Notes: a model not told the origin generated them from the letters alone. Counted from the stretch's first letter, positions 40,401-52,299 are shown. The stretch: DNA of 64,000 bases from Taenia hydatigena (GCA_036345935.2 JADWOT020000005.1:6505960-6569959); one strand, 5' to 3'. Made by a program: numbers and translations.

Positions 40401-43400
40401 ATGCTATCGAAATCTGATTATATGATTGCTTTGAAGAAAAATCTTTACTCGGTACTCCTTTCAGAGCCGCTTTCAAGATGAAGAAGCTGTAAATTCGAGG
40501 CAGTAAAGGAGAGGTAATTTTGGTGGTCTAAGAAGCAACACGTGACCGTGAATAGAGAAGGTTCTTTTGAAGGATTGCTTCTCCTAGTTTCGATCGCATG
40601 AGGAACTCACTTTCTCTTGAACATTATAAGTCAGTTTATTCCGCTACTATAACAACCGTCATAATGTAGTAATTTGAACAGCGATTATTTTAAGCATGCA
40701 CCGAAGGCTCATAAATGCATTAAGACCAGGGAAATAAAAAATAAAAATAATTTTTTTGGAAAAGCCTAACAACCGTTTAGGTTTCATGGAGCTCCAATGC
40801 AGAGTCTGAAAGTGGTAAGTTAATGCTAATTGAGAGTATTATTTAAGATATATTTACCGAAAGAATGAAGGGGAGAGCATGGGATCAAACACCTAATATT
40901 GTTTAGCCACTCATTAACGGTTCAGCGATTGCTCAAAGCCTGAACCTACCAGTAAGGAAGAGTTTGTAGACGCCAGGAGGACAGACTCGGAGTTCGTGAT
41001 CGTTGAGAATGACGGCATGATAGAAGTTGCTGCTGCTAGGCAACCAGGACAGTTTTGTGGAGTTGGTAGTGATATGGGACGCCTTGAGGCGAGTAGGTGC
41101 TGCGCTTGCCCCTTTTCCCACTAGCAAGGTGCACTCCGCGTCTTTCGATTGACCCCGTCCCGTCACCGTTCTTATGGATATTCGATGTTGCTACATGGGG
41201 ATGGCAGGGGACGGGGGAGTTAGCTTACGTTCCCTTATCTCTCAACTCGATAAAAGCCCATTTAACATAAAATTGTAGCAATATTAATTTTGGTATTGAT
41301 TAATGAAGCTAAGAATTGAGGTCCTATAAGCCCCCCAGCTACTCTCTCTTTAGACCGCCTATGGTACTAGCCTTCCACTTCTTCTAAGTGCCTAGAATGA
41401 ATCACCGTAGCGCCGCGAAATAAAAGGTCAAGGACTCCATGTTTGACATTGCGGTAGGGTATGCTCGACAGTGTTTATTTGTAAAGAGTAGAGAAGCTCT
41501 CGCTTGTGCCTCAAAGACAGTCTATATGTAAGTGGGGCGGATGTTTGCTGCGCAAAAGGAATGCTCGTATTTGAATTTTTTGTTGACTGGGGACAGAGGA
41601 ACTCAGGAGAGTAAATTAACTACTTGGCGGTCAAACAAAATGAAGTTATAAACCATAGCGAGTGGGTGAACAAACCAGCGTTGAACAAAATGAAACCCAC
41701 TACTGAGAAACCTGTTTAAGATGTCTTCCAAGTAAATTTATTGCGACTTCAAAGTGTGCTTGCTTTAAATCTGAAGAATACAAAGTCGTTTCATTATGGG
41801 GGGAATGTTAGCTCCCATTTGTGTTCATAACCTTGGTGTAGTGAATTGAGAATATTTGCCCTTAAGCGAAAATGTTACCTTTTGTTCTGAATCATCTACA
41901 ACATCCAAGCCAATTCTGCACGAAAACTACCTAGCTAGTTAATTTGAATGGAAAAAAAAATCGAGGTAAACTTATTTCCAGTCAATCGAACAGTAAAAGC
42001 GTGGTTCAGCATTTGCAAAGTAGAATAATATTGTAGATCTCTTTCCGAAATTTCCGCACTTTGATCCCATAAAAGCCATAAAGGTGTAGTCATGCAAAGG
42101 GCTGCATACTGTGAAGGCTTGAAGAAAATATTTTTAGCGTCACAATCCGGCAATAAATGCTTTACTACTTCGTTTGACTGCTAGTTTGGATGGGTGGGCT
42201 CGCCTTCGGGCCATGCCAACAGCCCCGATCACTTTTCTGTTTGCTGAATATATATGCATATTCTGCCCAAGCATTTTGCCTTCTTTAGTCTTCAATAAAG
42301 TCTCAGGAAGCTACAAATGTAATCATTAATGCCAACTAGGCAGTTTTGCACCACGCTCCAACTTAGTGACCTTATAGTTTATGACTTCAAATATGCTTTT
42401 ACAATTGATGCATCTTTACGATCTTGTTTGGCTAAAATATTCTCAGTTTAAAGTCAAGTTGAAAAACTCCTTATTTACATTTGCACCACATGCAAAATCC
42501 TAATAATCTTCATCATGGTCAGTAACATACTTCAATTTATGAAATCGAAGTCTTATGGACAACATATGTTGTTTCACAGTCACCAGGGTTTCCACCGTTT
42601 AGCAATATGGGCAACTAAATTCACTCACTCCAGTCACATGCAAATACCACCGTTACCTGTTTTCTAACTTCAAATCAAAGTAAACTATGCGTAAAAGGAA
42701 TTGTACTTAGCTTGTGTTTCAAATAATATTAGAAAATATGGGACAATCCTTAAGAATAAAATCTTTTGAAATTCCTGCATACTTGAAGGACTGGCAATTT
42801 CAGAAGGAACAGAACACATCTCCTTCGCCAAAATAGATGCATTTATAGACTTCCCCAGCAAACGTGGATTAAACACTATTTTTATTCATTTTACAGTTGT
42901 TGCCAAAGATGCTGAGATTTCGCACAGAATTTGGTAACGATGTCGAGAGGTTAAAAGAATCATTGGCCAATACAATTTCCAAAATGAGATATTTATAACT
43001 GCCTTAGACCTTCGAAGTGTGTTTGACTATTATACCAATTTTGAGATGAGAAAGAGGTTTGCTTTCGTGCTCCATGTTGAAGTAACAAGGAGGAAGCTGT
43101 TAAATATTAAAGGTGCTAACTAATCTCATTACCCTATTTAAGACAATAGTCATTTGCAAACGTTGTTAAAGTTAGACCACTCACCTTAGAACTATCAACA
43201 TTTTCAACCAAGGCTCGACACTTCTCATGTCCACCCACGGAATTACGAAATTGTCCATCGGCGTAAACATGATAGGCGGTCACTTCCTCCTCTTCATTCT
43301 CTAGAAATCCTGGCGGCTTCCAACTCACTATTACGCTGTGAGTTAGTTGCTTCTCCAAAGCTATTCCTCGGGGCGCGGACACTATGTGAAAAATAGGAAA

Positions 43401-46400
43401 AAAAAAAAAACAAAATCGGAGGTGCTAAAGTTTGTTTGTCTAGGAGAATGGGGTATGCGACCTGCTAAAAGTGGGGAATCTTTTTTATTTGTGACTAACC
43501 CACTCCTACCAACGAGAGTAATAAAGATGCAGCCTCTGAAGTTTAATTGGGCGCCAAAACACCCACTAACATGCAAAATCAATAGCATTAACTCAAAATC
43601 TTATTGGCTAAGCACAGACCAATCAATAGGCGGCTGATCTGCGCAGGACTTCTACTTGAGTGGGTAACTAATTGGTGTTCCCATTGGACTGGAGTAAAAA
43701 GAAATGTACGGCTGCCATTGCCTCTCATCTCGGGTAAAGTATAATCAATGCTTATTCATCCAAGATGATTGTATGGTGTAGCGACAGGGTTCCCAATGTC
43801 ACTCAAGATCGCTTCGATAATCTACTATTCTGATCTTTGTGATAGGCAATTGTCTATTCAAGTGGTGGGTTTGAATAACACTAAAACACACTCATTAGCA
43901 GTCGGTTTGCTTCTTTACGAATGGACAGAACCTCTTGCAGATAACCGATTTTGGCAAAAAAAGGCCGCAAATCGCCAACGTTTCAGGCGTTTCCAAAAAC
44001 ATGTGGCTTCAGCTTGACATTAAAAGCTTTACCCGTGAATGTAGGAGATAATGGGTACTTTAAGAGGCTATGGTATGGTTTGAGGTCCAGGTGATTTCGT
44101 ACAATAACCTCGATAAATTAAAACGCACCTCTCTTGGAAAGATCCCACTCTCCGTCGGCTTGGGGATTGTCCACTTTCGAGGAATACCAGTCATGATTCT
44201 GTCTGTCCTCTACAAATTCCAAGGATTTCCAAGAATCTACTCTTTACTAGTATGAAAAGACTAAGGAATACAACGCGTTTACCATTGTAAAAGGTGATAG
44301 CATTTATAAAGTGAAGCAACTCCTCAACAAAGTATTTCACTCACATTTCAAGATATGGCAAAGTTCAGCTAGATTTGTGGAAGTTAAATAACCAATATGC
44401 AACTCAATCCTTTCGTGCATTAATATTTGTGCATTGTTTGGAAAACATACTTGTAATGAACTTTAGAATTTTCATCAACTTTCTAAATGATTGGATGTTG
44501 GTGTTCAGGTATCTTGACGACTTACCGGGGTAGGGATGCTTGAAGGTGTCAACAGAAATAGCTCCTTTCTGTGGAAGTGCGTACTCCATATGGTTGGAAG
44601 GGACGGTGGATGTGGCGGTTGCTGACGAGTGGACACCTCCAACAGCTTCAACGCTCTCGTATTTTTGTCGCATCTGTGAAGACTCGAGCTCTAGAAGCAA
44701 TTCCTCGTAGCGCAGCGATTCGAGGGCGCAACGCCGCTCCGATTCACGAAGTCGAGCCTTATTAAGTACGTGAATAGTTGGATGAGATTAGGGCTGCTTT
44801 CGTTGGCAGGAAACTCCTCCTCTAGTGTTATTTTACCCTTTAATTTGTAAGATGCCCTAACACCTGGATGAGTAGGATTACCATTCTCCCACTTTTCTTC
44901 CAAAATTTATCGTAATCTATCTGAGCCCTAGCTTGTGATAGAGCGAACAAGTGGAAAATGTTTCGTTTCTACACAAACACACCTTCATTTGTAGATTAAT
45001 CAAGCGACTAAGTTACAATAAATTAAAGTATGCACACATCCAAATAGTCTCAATACCGCTATGCTGACAATCTTAACGATAATTTATTAATACAAAGTGG
45101 TAGTGAATGTGTGGGAAGAGGATGAGAAATAAAAACTTGTTAAAACATTATAACAGAATTCATATTCCAATACACCCAAGTAGTTGAACCAATGATGCTA
45201 GTTAGTACACGGAGCAGGACACCTTTACTTCCGCTACAACTCCTCCTCTATGTCCGTGCCCTATGTTCTTACTCCAGCAACCCACTTTTAAATTTAAAGT
45301 GGTTAGGACAAAGTCACTTGAAGTATTGATACCAGTTCGCCCTAATCACATTCTATCCATGCTAAAAATGCGTCCGTTACTACCCCGCCATCAGCACCGT
45401 TATACGGTTCTACAACAGTACACACAGCAGAGAAAAGTGTACTTCAAAAGGCAGCCCCAATTCAAAGTGCGCGTATGAAATTGTGTTAACGTATCTCTAT
45501 AAAAATAAAAATAAAAAAAACTGTGGGTCAGTTCAGATGAACGCCTAGATGATAACGTGTCTTGCTGTTTGCGTGGCGATTCGTTATGGACTCATAGTGC
45601 ATGAAAACGGATTCTTTGTAGTCAGAAACTACAAAACATTGGAACATTTGGTGATCTTTTAAGTGGCTCCACAATGAAAAAGGTACTTTAAAGTCGGTTG
45701 AGCTCATTCGAGACAAGTGATAATACATGCGACTGATGTAACACTTGAGTAAGGGCTATTCAATCTACCTGTCGGTGAATAAGGAGACAGTTTACTATGC
45801 TGCAGGGAAGTTCTCATCAATTGCATAATTTTTTCCCACCAAAACGAAAACATTCTTATATTAGATCAAAGTTATGAAAGCAACTTTTTATTGGGGTAGA
45901 TTTTTATGGATAGCAGTTTTTCAAAAATTAAAATGACCGCACATCCAATTTCACAATAAGCGGGTAAGACAGATAAGAACTAAATTCGAGTGTTTATTAC
46001 TGCATGAAAGTGTACCTTTGTCCAACTGTCTGATTGAACTGGCTCACCTTGAGATTCTCGATTGCCTCCTTGAGTTCAACAACCGCAGGCTGAAGAAAGG
46101 GCAATTGTTTGGTAATAAACTCATTCGTGCTATTGGGATTTGACCTCTCTCTCTCTCTCTGGTTCAGCTGACAATGCCTCACCCACAGCTAAAGTTTCCT
46201 AATTTCACTCATTCAAATATTCCCTTCTCAAAGGAGGGGGCTCGGGTAATTTATAGAACACCATTAATTTACCCCATAAAATTAATCTAAGTGGCAATAA
46301 GTGAGCCTTTTATTCGGTGAATCTATTAAATATTTAAATTACTGGTTTGTAAAAATAGCACAAAATATTTTCTGCTCATTCTAATCAGTTTGTCTTACCT

Positions 46401-47024
46401 AATTTTAAGATACCGCCATAGATGTGGAGACTTCGTACAGATTATAGTTTGAACCCATAATTATCCCTAGGCTCGCTTTATGTTAGCAACAGACAATGCT
46501 CTAAGTGTCTACTAGGAAACAAAAAAAATATCCTTGTCATCTGAAGTCGAGTATGCCACCACTTACAGCGTGCTCGGGAAATTCGACTTCGAAGTGCGAC
46601 TCAGTTGGGGAGCTGGATTCGAGGCTTCGTGAGAGTTGGCCAATCTTGTCAGTTATTTGGGCTTTTATTTCCGAATTTTCAAAGGTGAGCTGTTGACGTC
46701 GTTCAGAAGTTCTTTGTAACTCCTAAAAGGCACTTGATTAAGCACTGGGGCACTAGGACGCTCAGTCAAATGCATAACCGGTGTCCAGACAATGCGGAGA
46801 GTAATGCACTCCTTTTAAGGTGAAATTGTTCACTTTTATTTTGATGCAAAAGAATCCCTGTCACAAGGAATGCAATGAGTATCCATTCAATGGAGAAATT
46901 ATAAATTTGTCCCTGTCTATTTCTCATTGGTGCACCGCTAAACACCTGATTAATTCATACTCTTTGCTATTGTAAAATATGTGCAAAAAACATTGATGTG
47001 ACCCACCTTGAGGAGATTTTCCAT
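19436..47024 (-). CDS. RIMBP2: RIM-binding protein (about 19 coding exons, ~1,518 aa)
   Basis: RIM-BP links presynaptic calcium channels to RIM at the active zone. Exons in transcript order: 47007-47024, 46567-46722, 46048-46089, 44526-44757, 43185-43381, 40950-41190, 38835-38993, 38135-38320, 35978-36447, 34475-34684, 32192-32896 (or to 32120), 31714-31786, 30398-30808, 28091-28293, 26640-26885, 23436-23681, 21568-21909, 20624-20983 and 19436-19495. Phases agree at every join and the total is 4,557 nt. Order: coiled-coil-like N-terminus ([24 protein letters not shown]), three FN3 domains (about 150-445), a long polar linker, SH3-II (about 1067-1128), SH3-III (about 1247-1310) and a basic tail. 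The first ATG after an in-frame stop gives [19 protein letters not shown] found no exon for the N-terminal SH3 domain usual in this family. Least certain: the first and last exons, the 5' edge of the exon at 23,681 and the exon 11 donor. The symbol denotes the family; flatworms may have a single RIM-BP. Confidence 0.88.
21568..23681 (-). CDS. RIMBP2: RIM-BP exons 16-17: SH3-III domain
   Basis: Exon 23436-23681 ends in [18 protein letters not shown] and exon 21568-21909 starts [20 protein letters not shown], then GFYVGQL and [11 protein letters not shown]. This matches RIM-BP SH3-III, whose conserved SPNVDVE-ELxF junction is cut exactly by the intron. The acceptor at 23,682 (TGGAACAG) has a weak pyrimidine tract, so the first ~60 residues of exon 16 are less sure than its SH3 part. 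Confidence 0.9.
23284..23402. repeat. (TGGA)n tetranucleotide microsatellite
   Basis: About 119 bp, near 30 units, with a single TAGA interruption near 23,317-23,320. On the RIM-BP strand it reads (TCCA)n and lies in the intron, starting 33 nt past the donor of the first SH3-III exon. Long open frames across it (IHPS repeats on minus, MDGW repeats on plus) are artefacts of the repeat. Confidence 0.97.
24245..24430 (-). mobile_element. Family 1 solo LTR inside a RIM-BP intron
   Basis: 186 bp on the minus strand, starting TGCAATACCCTGTTTGTTATG and ending ACACTGCA, matching the family 1 LTR along its whole length (GTGGCTCAAG-like loop, GGCCTCCGGGCC, AATATATATATTC, TTGAAGGC in reverse complement). 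No internal sequence is attached. Flanking 5-mers (TCATG and TGTAT) do not match, so no target duplication is evident. Confidence 0.8.
25014..25908 (+). mobile_element. Family 1 TRIM-like element with paired LTRs
   Basis: 5' LTR 25014-25204 (191 bp, TGTAATGCTTC to GCTACA), internal region 25205-25742 and 3' LTR 25743-25908 (start damaged, end ACGCTAAA). TTGGTGGCAGTGGAAAGCGG directly follows the 5' LTR, where a primer-binding site belongs. The internal region has no long conserved frame and no protease, reverse transcriptase or integrase. Total 895 bp, within the size usual for TRIMs. Flanks CCACC and ATACC match at 3 of 5 bases. It lies in a RIM-BP intron, antisense to the gene. Confidence 0.85.
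26640..28293 (-). CDS. RIMBP2: RIM-BP exons 14-15: SH3-II domain
   Basis: Exon 28091-28293 gives [16 protein letters not shown] and [10 protein letters not shown]; exon 26640-26885 continues [16 protein letters not shown] and [10 protein letters not shown]. Joined in phase 0, they form a complete SH3 domain with the ALYDYDP-type motif, the acidic RT-loop, DEDGF(Y) and the PSNMV strand that marks RIM-BP SH3-II. In other animals this domain binds proline-rich motifs of RIM and Cav2 channels. The splice falls between IIK and VYGD. Confidence 0.93.
38135..43381 (-). CDS. RIMBP2: RIM-BP exons 5-8: FN3 domain block
   Basis: Four exons (43185-43381, 40950-41190, 38835-38993, 38135-38320) carry FN3-1, FN3-2 and the first half of FN3-3; the rest is in the exon at 35978-36447. 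FN3-1 shows [29 protein letters not shown] and the closing strand [17 protein letters not shown], a hallmark of RIM-BP FN3 repeats. FN3-2 shows [15 protein letters not shown] and [17 protein letters not shown]3-3 shows [21 protein letters not shown] and [10 protein letters not shown], and closes with [12 protein letters not shown]. Domain boundaries do not match exon boundaries. Confidence 0.88.
42161..42315 (+). mobile_element. Family 1 solo LTR with near-perfect target duplication
   Basis: 155 bp from TTTACTACTTCG to GGAAGCTACA, matching family 1 with a small 5' deletion. The flanking 5-mers are AATGC and AATGT, a target duplication with one change. It lies in the RIM-BP intron between the exons at 43,185 and 41,190, antisense to the gene. 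Confidence 0.8.
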
Positions 47025-49400
47025 TAAGAATACGGAGGGCAGCCTCCTCCGGGGCAGCACATTATTCCCACGAAGACAAGCCCCGCGATTTTACGACTTC
47101 GGGCGGCGCTTTAAAAGGTATCAGACAATTCACCCAGCCGAAGCTATTGGCTAGTCTATTTGTGATAAATTAAGATGAACGGTCACCGCGATAAAGATGC
47201 TTCCCCTAGAAGTACGAAGATTTTAGCTAGATTAGACGAGATTATCGCTAAAATCCCCATTGTTAAAATTTTTCACTGCGATGGAAAAAGAAAAATGTGG
47301 CTATTTTTGCCTCGGTGACGCGTTCACATTCCCCAATTGAGTTGTTTTGGAGGGGAATGACGGTGTGCTACCAGACTGTTTTTATTTTCACTGTAACATC
47401 CAAATTACTTGTCAGCAGTACCGGCACAATGAGTAGATCTTAATATCAACTGAACCATTTACCCTTACAAAGCGTAAAATCCGTTGGTTACTTTTGCACT
47501 TCTCAAACGCTGCTTTGCTGATTTGAGGACAAAAAAAACAGCATCGGCAACAACAAAGTGTCATACCTGCAGGCTCCATCGAACGTCAGACTGTCGTGAG
47601 GCAAAGTTTTCGTTAAAAGTTATTAGATAAGGTGAAACTCTAACATGCATTAGGAAATGAATTACTAAGGGACTAGGAATCCCAAATCCACACTCCCAAC
47701 ATATCGCCAAAAAAGTGTCATTACTACGATGTTAATTAGAGTGCCGGTGAGATTGTAGGGTGAATTTCTATTCCAGCGCGTAAAAACGGCACGAACCAAC
47801 CAGAATGGTAATCAAGCCATACATAAATGGAGGATCGTCTATTAAGGGTTAATAGACACCGGCCAGTTCAAACGAAATCATCTGGCCAAAATAGCGCAGG
47901 TAGCAAACGCATAGGAATGTCTGCGTGGCGTAGCCTAACTTGTCCCGGACAAGGCTATCCCGACTCAAGCATACTGGGTACTCAATTTTTGTAAAACATG
48001 CAAGAATAATGGTTACCTGTAGTAATTTCCCTTTGACAACAACAACAACCGAATCGCGTTTAGAGAGGAAACAAGCGCTGATCCTCTTAATTGGAAGGTT
48101 TCATGTAGAACCCAAGTGGCGCGTTTACTCATATAAAAATCACTAAACCATCTAAGCGTAGCAAAAAAACACGCTATCTGCTCCCTCTGCACAGTTTGTC
48201 TTTTATCTGCCCTGGCTGCGTACTTTTAGAACAAGACTTTATTTCCCAAGTGTATCCATGAAATGAAAACGCAAAAAATACTCTAACTTTCTTCTCAACA
48301 TGTGCTACTGCAACTACTTTTATAGTGCATTTGGTCTATCAACTACTGAATTTCACAAATAAACCCGCACCTTCACCTTCGGTACAAGGATGTTGCGAAA
48401 GTACATCAGTTTTCAAAAAAGGTCTCGCGTCTGTGGATCCCGAAACAAAATTTTGTTTCAGGTTTGAAAAGAAGTGTACATTTTGAGATGAGAGCCAAAA
48501 ATCTAGGCTACCATTACGACTACTATTATTATTATTACTCGGTGGCATTCCATGAAGCATAAACTCCCAAAGCAAGCAAATAAATTAAACCTATCAACCT
48601 ATCAGAAACCAATCTCAATTCTCTTCACTTTGAAAATGCCTTCATTCATGATAAGATGGAGCGATCACTTGTTGACGCTTTTTGCACCAAAACCTTTGTC
48701 GGTTCGAATTCCAAGGACACTTCTCCTTAAAATGTGTTGTTAAAGCGCTCGAGTCACATAAGAGCTTTGAAAGCGTAATTTATGGTTTTCCGTGTGCCAC
48801 TGGGAAACGATGGGATGATTTAATCGAAATTCGTTTTTTCAAAGTGATTAATTTTTCTCCCAATAAAGTACCGTTTAAGTGAAATAGTAAAAACGTAGTT
48901 GAAAAAATTTTTTCTGCTATGCTCGGTAAAATAAGAGGAGATTCGAACGACAATAGTTTGGCTTGATATCATTGCGATGAGCTCTCCAAAATTACCATTC
49001 CTATTGTCCTTTTCTATGAATGTGGGGTCTTCTGGTGTTGAATTTGAACTTCTAACGAAATAATAGGTTATTTTAACCCTCCTGCATTCTCATAAATGAC
49101 TGATAGGGCCCTACACCTTCGATTGTTTGGGTGATTCTTATGTCAACAAGACACTTGCATAAATCATAGTCTGCGGTCAGGAGGCGATGGTGTAATAACA
49201 TACCAAATGGATTATGAATACGTCTAGTATTCAAAGATCACAATCTCTTAACGCACGAAAACACTACTTTAAAGATATCCTACCTTAAATAGAAGTCCTA
49301 GATGTCAAGGGATATTGAAACGTGAAGAGCATAATCCTGTCGAGATTTATTTCCGCAAAGGAGGCAATATAATCCGCGGGGACTAAAATTTCCACCGATC
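47025..49400. other. No coding feature recognised upstream of the RIM-BP start
   Basis: About 2.4 kb between the first assigned RIM-BP exon and the promoter-like patch. If transcription starts near 49.5 kb, this is a 5' UTR intron. No exon is visible. Confidence 0.4.
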
Positions 49401-49639
49401 AACTCGCGTTTCTGCCCCCTCACACTTTCCTTCCCGAAGTCCGCTTTATTGGAAAAATAATTTATTGAAATGTCACCACACGAAAAAGCCGGAAGAATGC
49501 GCGCCAGAGCTGAGTAGGCTTTGGCAAAAGGCACACGCACACGCATACACACAGAGTTTGCTCGTTCTCTAGCCCTCGCTCTTGCTCTCTCGCGTTTGCT
49601 CTCCGCCTCCCTCTGCCTCTGTCTCACTTGCTCCTGCAT
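49298..49639 (-). other. Open frame with a charged helix-like N-terminus
   Basis: An ATG at 49,639 opens a 113-codon frame whose first 26 residues are almost only Arg, Glu, Gln and Ala (MQEQVRQRQREAESKRERAR). RIM-BPs start with a similar charged coiled coil and this lies upstream of RIM-BP on its strand, so it could be an alternative first exon. The bias also follows from the pyrimidine-rich tract on the other strand, and no donor in a suitable phase stood out. Confidence 0.15.
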
Positions 49640-49900
49640 GCGCTCCCTCCGCCTTCACTAGCTCGCCCGCTCACTCACTCACTCACTCCCGCCTCATCCC
49701 ACCAGACTTGGCCAGCACGCATCCGCACGTGTTGCCACAGGCACGTGGGAGCCAGCCAATCAGATCACTACTACTCTATTGATCGCCTATGATGAGTTTT
49801 GCTCTGGCGCGTGAGCCTCAACCACCACCATGGGTGCGTGCTCCTGTGTGTATGCTTACGTATGCGCTCGGTGGGTATGCCGAGGAAGGCTACTACTCCC
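49500..49900. promoter_or_regulatory. Promoter-like CpG- and E-box-containing patch
   Basis: A stretch richer in G+C and CpG than its surroundings, with two CACGTG E-boxes (49726-49731, 49742-49747), a CCAAT box (49756-49760) and a long CT-rich tract (49,560-49,700). It lies between RIM-BP (minus, ATG at 47,024) and the CP2 gene (plus, ATG at 54,905), and could serve RIM-BP or both. No TATA box or transcript start is certain. Confidence 0.4.
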
Positions 49901-49947
49901 CATGCGCAGTGTGTACCAGGTGAGGCTAAAAGCTAACCCATACCTGC

Positions 49948-49977
49948 CCACACACACACACACACACACACACACAA
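49948..49977. repeat. (CA)n dinucleotide microsatellite
   Basis: About 14 CA units in an unbroken run, just right of the promoter-like patch. Confidence 0.95.
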
Positions 49978-50907
49978 GCATAAGTTAGCACACTTGCTGC
50001 CCGATGAACAGGTACTGGGCTCCGTGCTCCTCCTCCTCCTTCTAGCAAAGACCCCTCTAGCGTGTGAGACATTCCCGCCTGTATCCCTGCCCTCAACCCC
50101 CTCCCCTCCCCCCCACGGAAAGTCACCAACTGACAACCTATCGGGAAGTGTCAAAAAACGCCAGTACATCAAATATTTTGCATAGTGATCTCAACTTATC
50201 CGAAACAATTCATGCTTTAACTTGTGCATTGTGTGCCTGTTGCTCCTGTGATCTGATTCAAGGCTCTCCTGCACGATGCGCAATGTTGCGAAGATGTATT
50301 TCATTTCGCTATCCATCTCTCGCTGCCTTCCATTCTGGTAGGGACACCACAAAATAAAACCTTCACAGGCCTCTGTTGCATTTATTTTCTTTTACTCAAT
50401 TGAGGGCTGCAAAAAAGAGGTTGAATGTTGATATGATCAAGTTATGCCTACCTTATAATTTAAGTTATCATCTTCTTCAGTTTTGCACTGGGACATGAAT
50501 CCTTAATTTGGTGGAAATTAGAGGAAATGGCAGTATAACACTGAAGCCTCCGGATTACGAACTCGGAATGGCGTTGTCCTCTTTGGCTTCAACAAATGAG
50601 GAATTTAACTATTACATAGCCTACTCACGGTTATTTACACCTTCGTTTTACATTTCTAGTTTATTTTCAATGCTTTCAAGTTGGTATTATTTCTTGGAAC
50701 CTAGACACTCCATCCACTATGACACAAATCATATTTTCACTATCGGTTGAGGAGACAAAGGAAGAAAAGTTGGTTTCATTTGCCTTAATTGGCTTATCAG
50801 AAAAGACTGTTAGTATTTTTTAAGGTAGCAGACATGGAATGATTCAGCATACTTCAAAATGCAAGCCTTTTCGCCGATCGGAAGAGAACTATTTTAATAA
50901 AGTGGTT

Positions 50908-51782
50908 TGTAGACGGTTCTTAGTTTCCTCCTCCTCCTCCTCCTCCTTTCCGCCCTTACCGAGAGAAGGCTGGTTGCTTCTAGACATCATTAAATATGCT
51001 GAGGACTGATTTAGAGTAACTATGTCGGAGGGTCTAGGACGAGGATGTGTCGGTCTCTGGACAGCGATCACGCTGCTCTACGACCAGGTTAAAAATTGTC
51101 CTCCCACCTCTGGCCCACAAAGAACATTTAAAGAACACAAGTATTACACAGTCCCTCAACGTTTGAGCGCTGCCCTCCGATGCTGCTCTCGTTAGTTCGC
51201 TTTCATTATGCCGTCGGGTGGTTGTCCTTCCTCTACAATTGCGTAGGCTTCATCCCCGTAACCGACCGGAGGGACACCTTTGTAAGATCGAATCTTATTA
51301 CGATGGACGGTTATCGGTTGGATACGGAGTTGTGCTAGCGTTGCGCAGCATTGACCAATGTCAGTGTCTGGAGACACTGCTGCATCAAACACTGCCAGGA
51401 ATAGCTCATGTGGAAGAGCGTGGAGGATTAACGGGATTCTCTGGCGTGGTGGATATAAGTGGGTGTTGAACCTCACGGTTTTCATCCAGTCTGCAAAATT
51501 CATTCCTCCATTAAAGTGGGGAGGTCCGCCAACGCTGCCACCAATGTGGACGGTTCTTCCCTTTCCCCTTCTTTCCTTCTTCTGTCCTTATTAACAAAAA
51601 GGCTGGATGCTCCTAGGCATCATTATTATTATGCTGGGGGCTGACATAGAGTAACTATGTCGGAGGGTCTAGGCCGAGGATGTGTCGGCCTCCAAAGAGC
51701 AACCACGTTGCTCTACGACTAGGTTGAAATTGTCCTCTTGCCTCTGGCCTACAAGGCACCTTCAAAGAACATAAGTATTACA
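50908..51782 (-). mobile_element. Family 2 LTR element, structurally complete
   Basis: On the minus strand the 5' LTR is 51545-51782 (238 bp) and the 3' LTR 50908-51148 (241 bp). Both begin TGTAATACTT and end in CA (CCACA or CTACA). TTGGTGGCAGCG follows the 5' LTR as a primer-binding-like site. The internal ~396 bp encode a short gag-like frame and nothing resembling polymerase. The outer flanks are TGGTT and TGGCT, a 5-bp target duplication with one change. Total 875 bp. Confidence 0.88.
51192..51503 (-). CDS. Short gag-like open frame of family 2 element
   Basis: The frame enters from the LTR side and from the Met at 51,503 gives about 103 residues: NFADWMKTVRFN, QRIPLILHALPHELF, VFDAAVSPDTD, QPITVHRNKI and a C-terminal GYGDEAYAIVEEGQ. 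The same frame is kept at 52,417-52,845, with differences that mostly preserve the protein, which suggests coding constraint before insertion. The Trp/ALP spacing suggests a gag-like capsid fragment, but this is inference; no zinc knuckle, protease or polymerase is present. Confidence 0.45.
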   Translation of the reverse strand: MNFADWMKTVRFNTHLYPPRQRIPLILHALPHELFLAVFDAAVSPDTDIGQCCATLAQLRIQPITVHRNKIRSYKGVPPVGYGDEAYAIVEEGQPPDGIMKAN

Positions 51783-51969
51783 TGGCTAATCCCTAATCCC
51801 TCCCCTCCATCATTATGCTGCATATGGACCTTAGATTTGAGAATATTAGTATCCCCTATAAATTTCGATAGTAAATAGAACTTACACTCACTCAGCCTTG
51901 TTTGCATAATCCACTGGCCTAGGCCACAAATTAACTCGCCTACAACGTAACCTAGGATTAGAATGTCGC

Positions 51970-52068
51970 GTAGAATTTACCGATTGGGGCGGTTGACTAC
52001 TTCCTTTATTCAATGCAGCAGCTTTCACCCCTACTTCGCTCATTTCCGTGTAGACCAGCTCATTACCT
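51970..52068 (-). other. Exon-like segment of unknown identity
   Basis: On the minus strand an open stretch (NELVYTEMSEVGVKAAALNK) sits between TTAATTCAG and GTAAATTC, splice-like edges, with phase 0 at its end. It lies between two retroelements, upstream of RIM-BP on the same strand. It could be a chance frame; no family is recognised. Confidence 0.12.
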
Positions 52069-52299
52069 GAATTAAGGAAGGACCTTGCCACGTTTGACGA
52101 AAAAAGGTTCTGCTCCTAATTGATGGTTATAGAAAGTGGAATTAGCTCTACTTGTCGAAACTCGAAAATCTACCTAGTGACAAGAGGTTCTTGGTATTAA
52201 ACAGGTTTCGGCAGATCGAATGCACTGCTGTCTTACTAATTCGAAAGTACCATTTAACTTCGTATATGGTGTGGCAAATAATCAACAGAAGCGTCTGAC

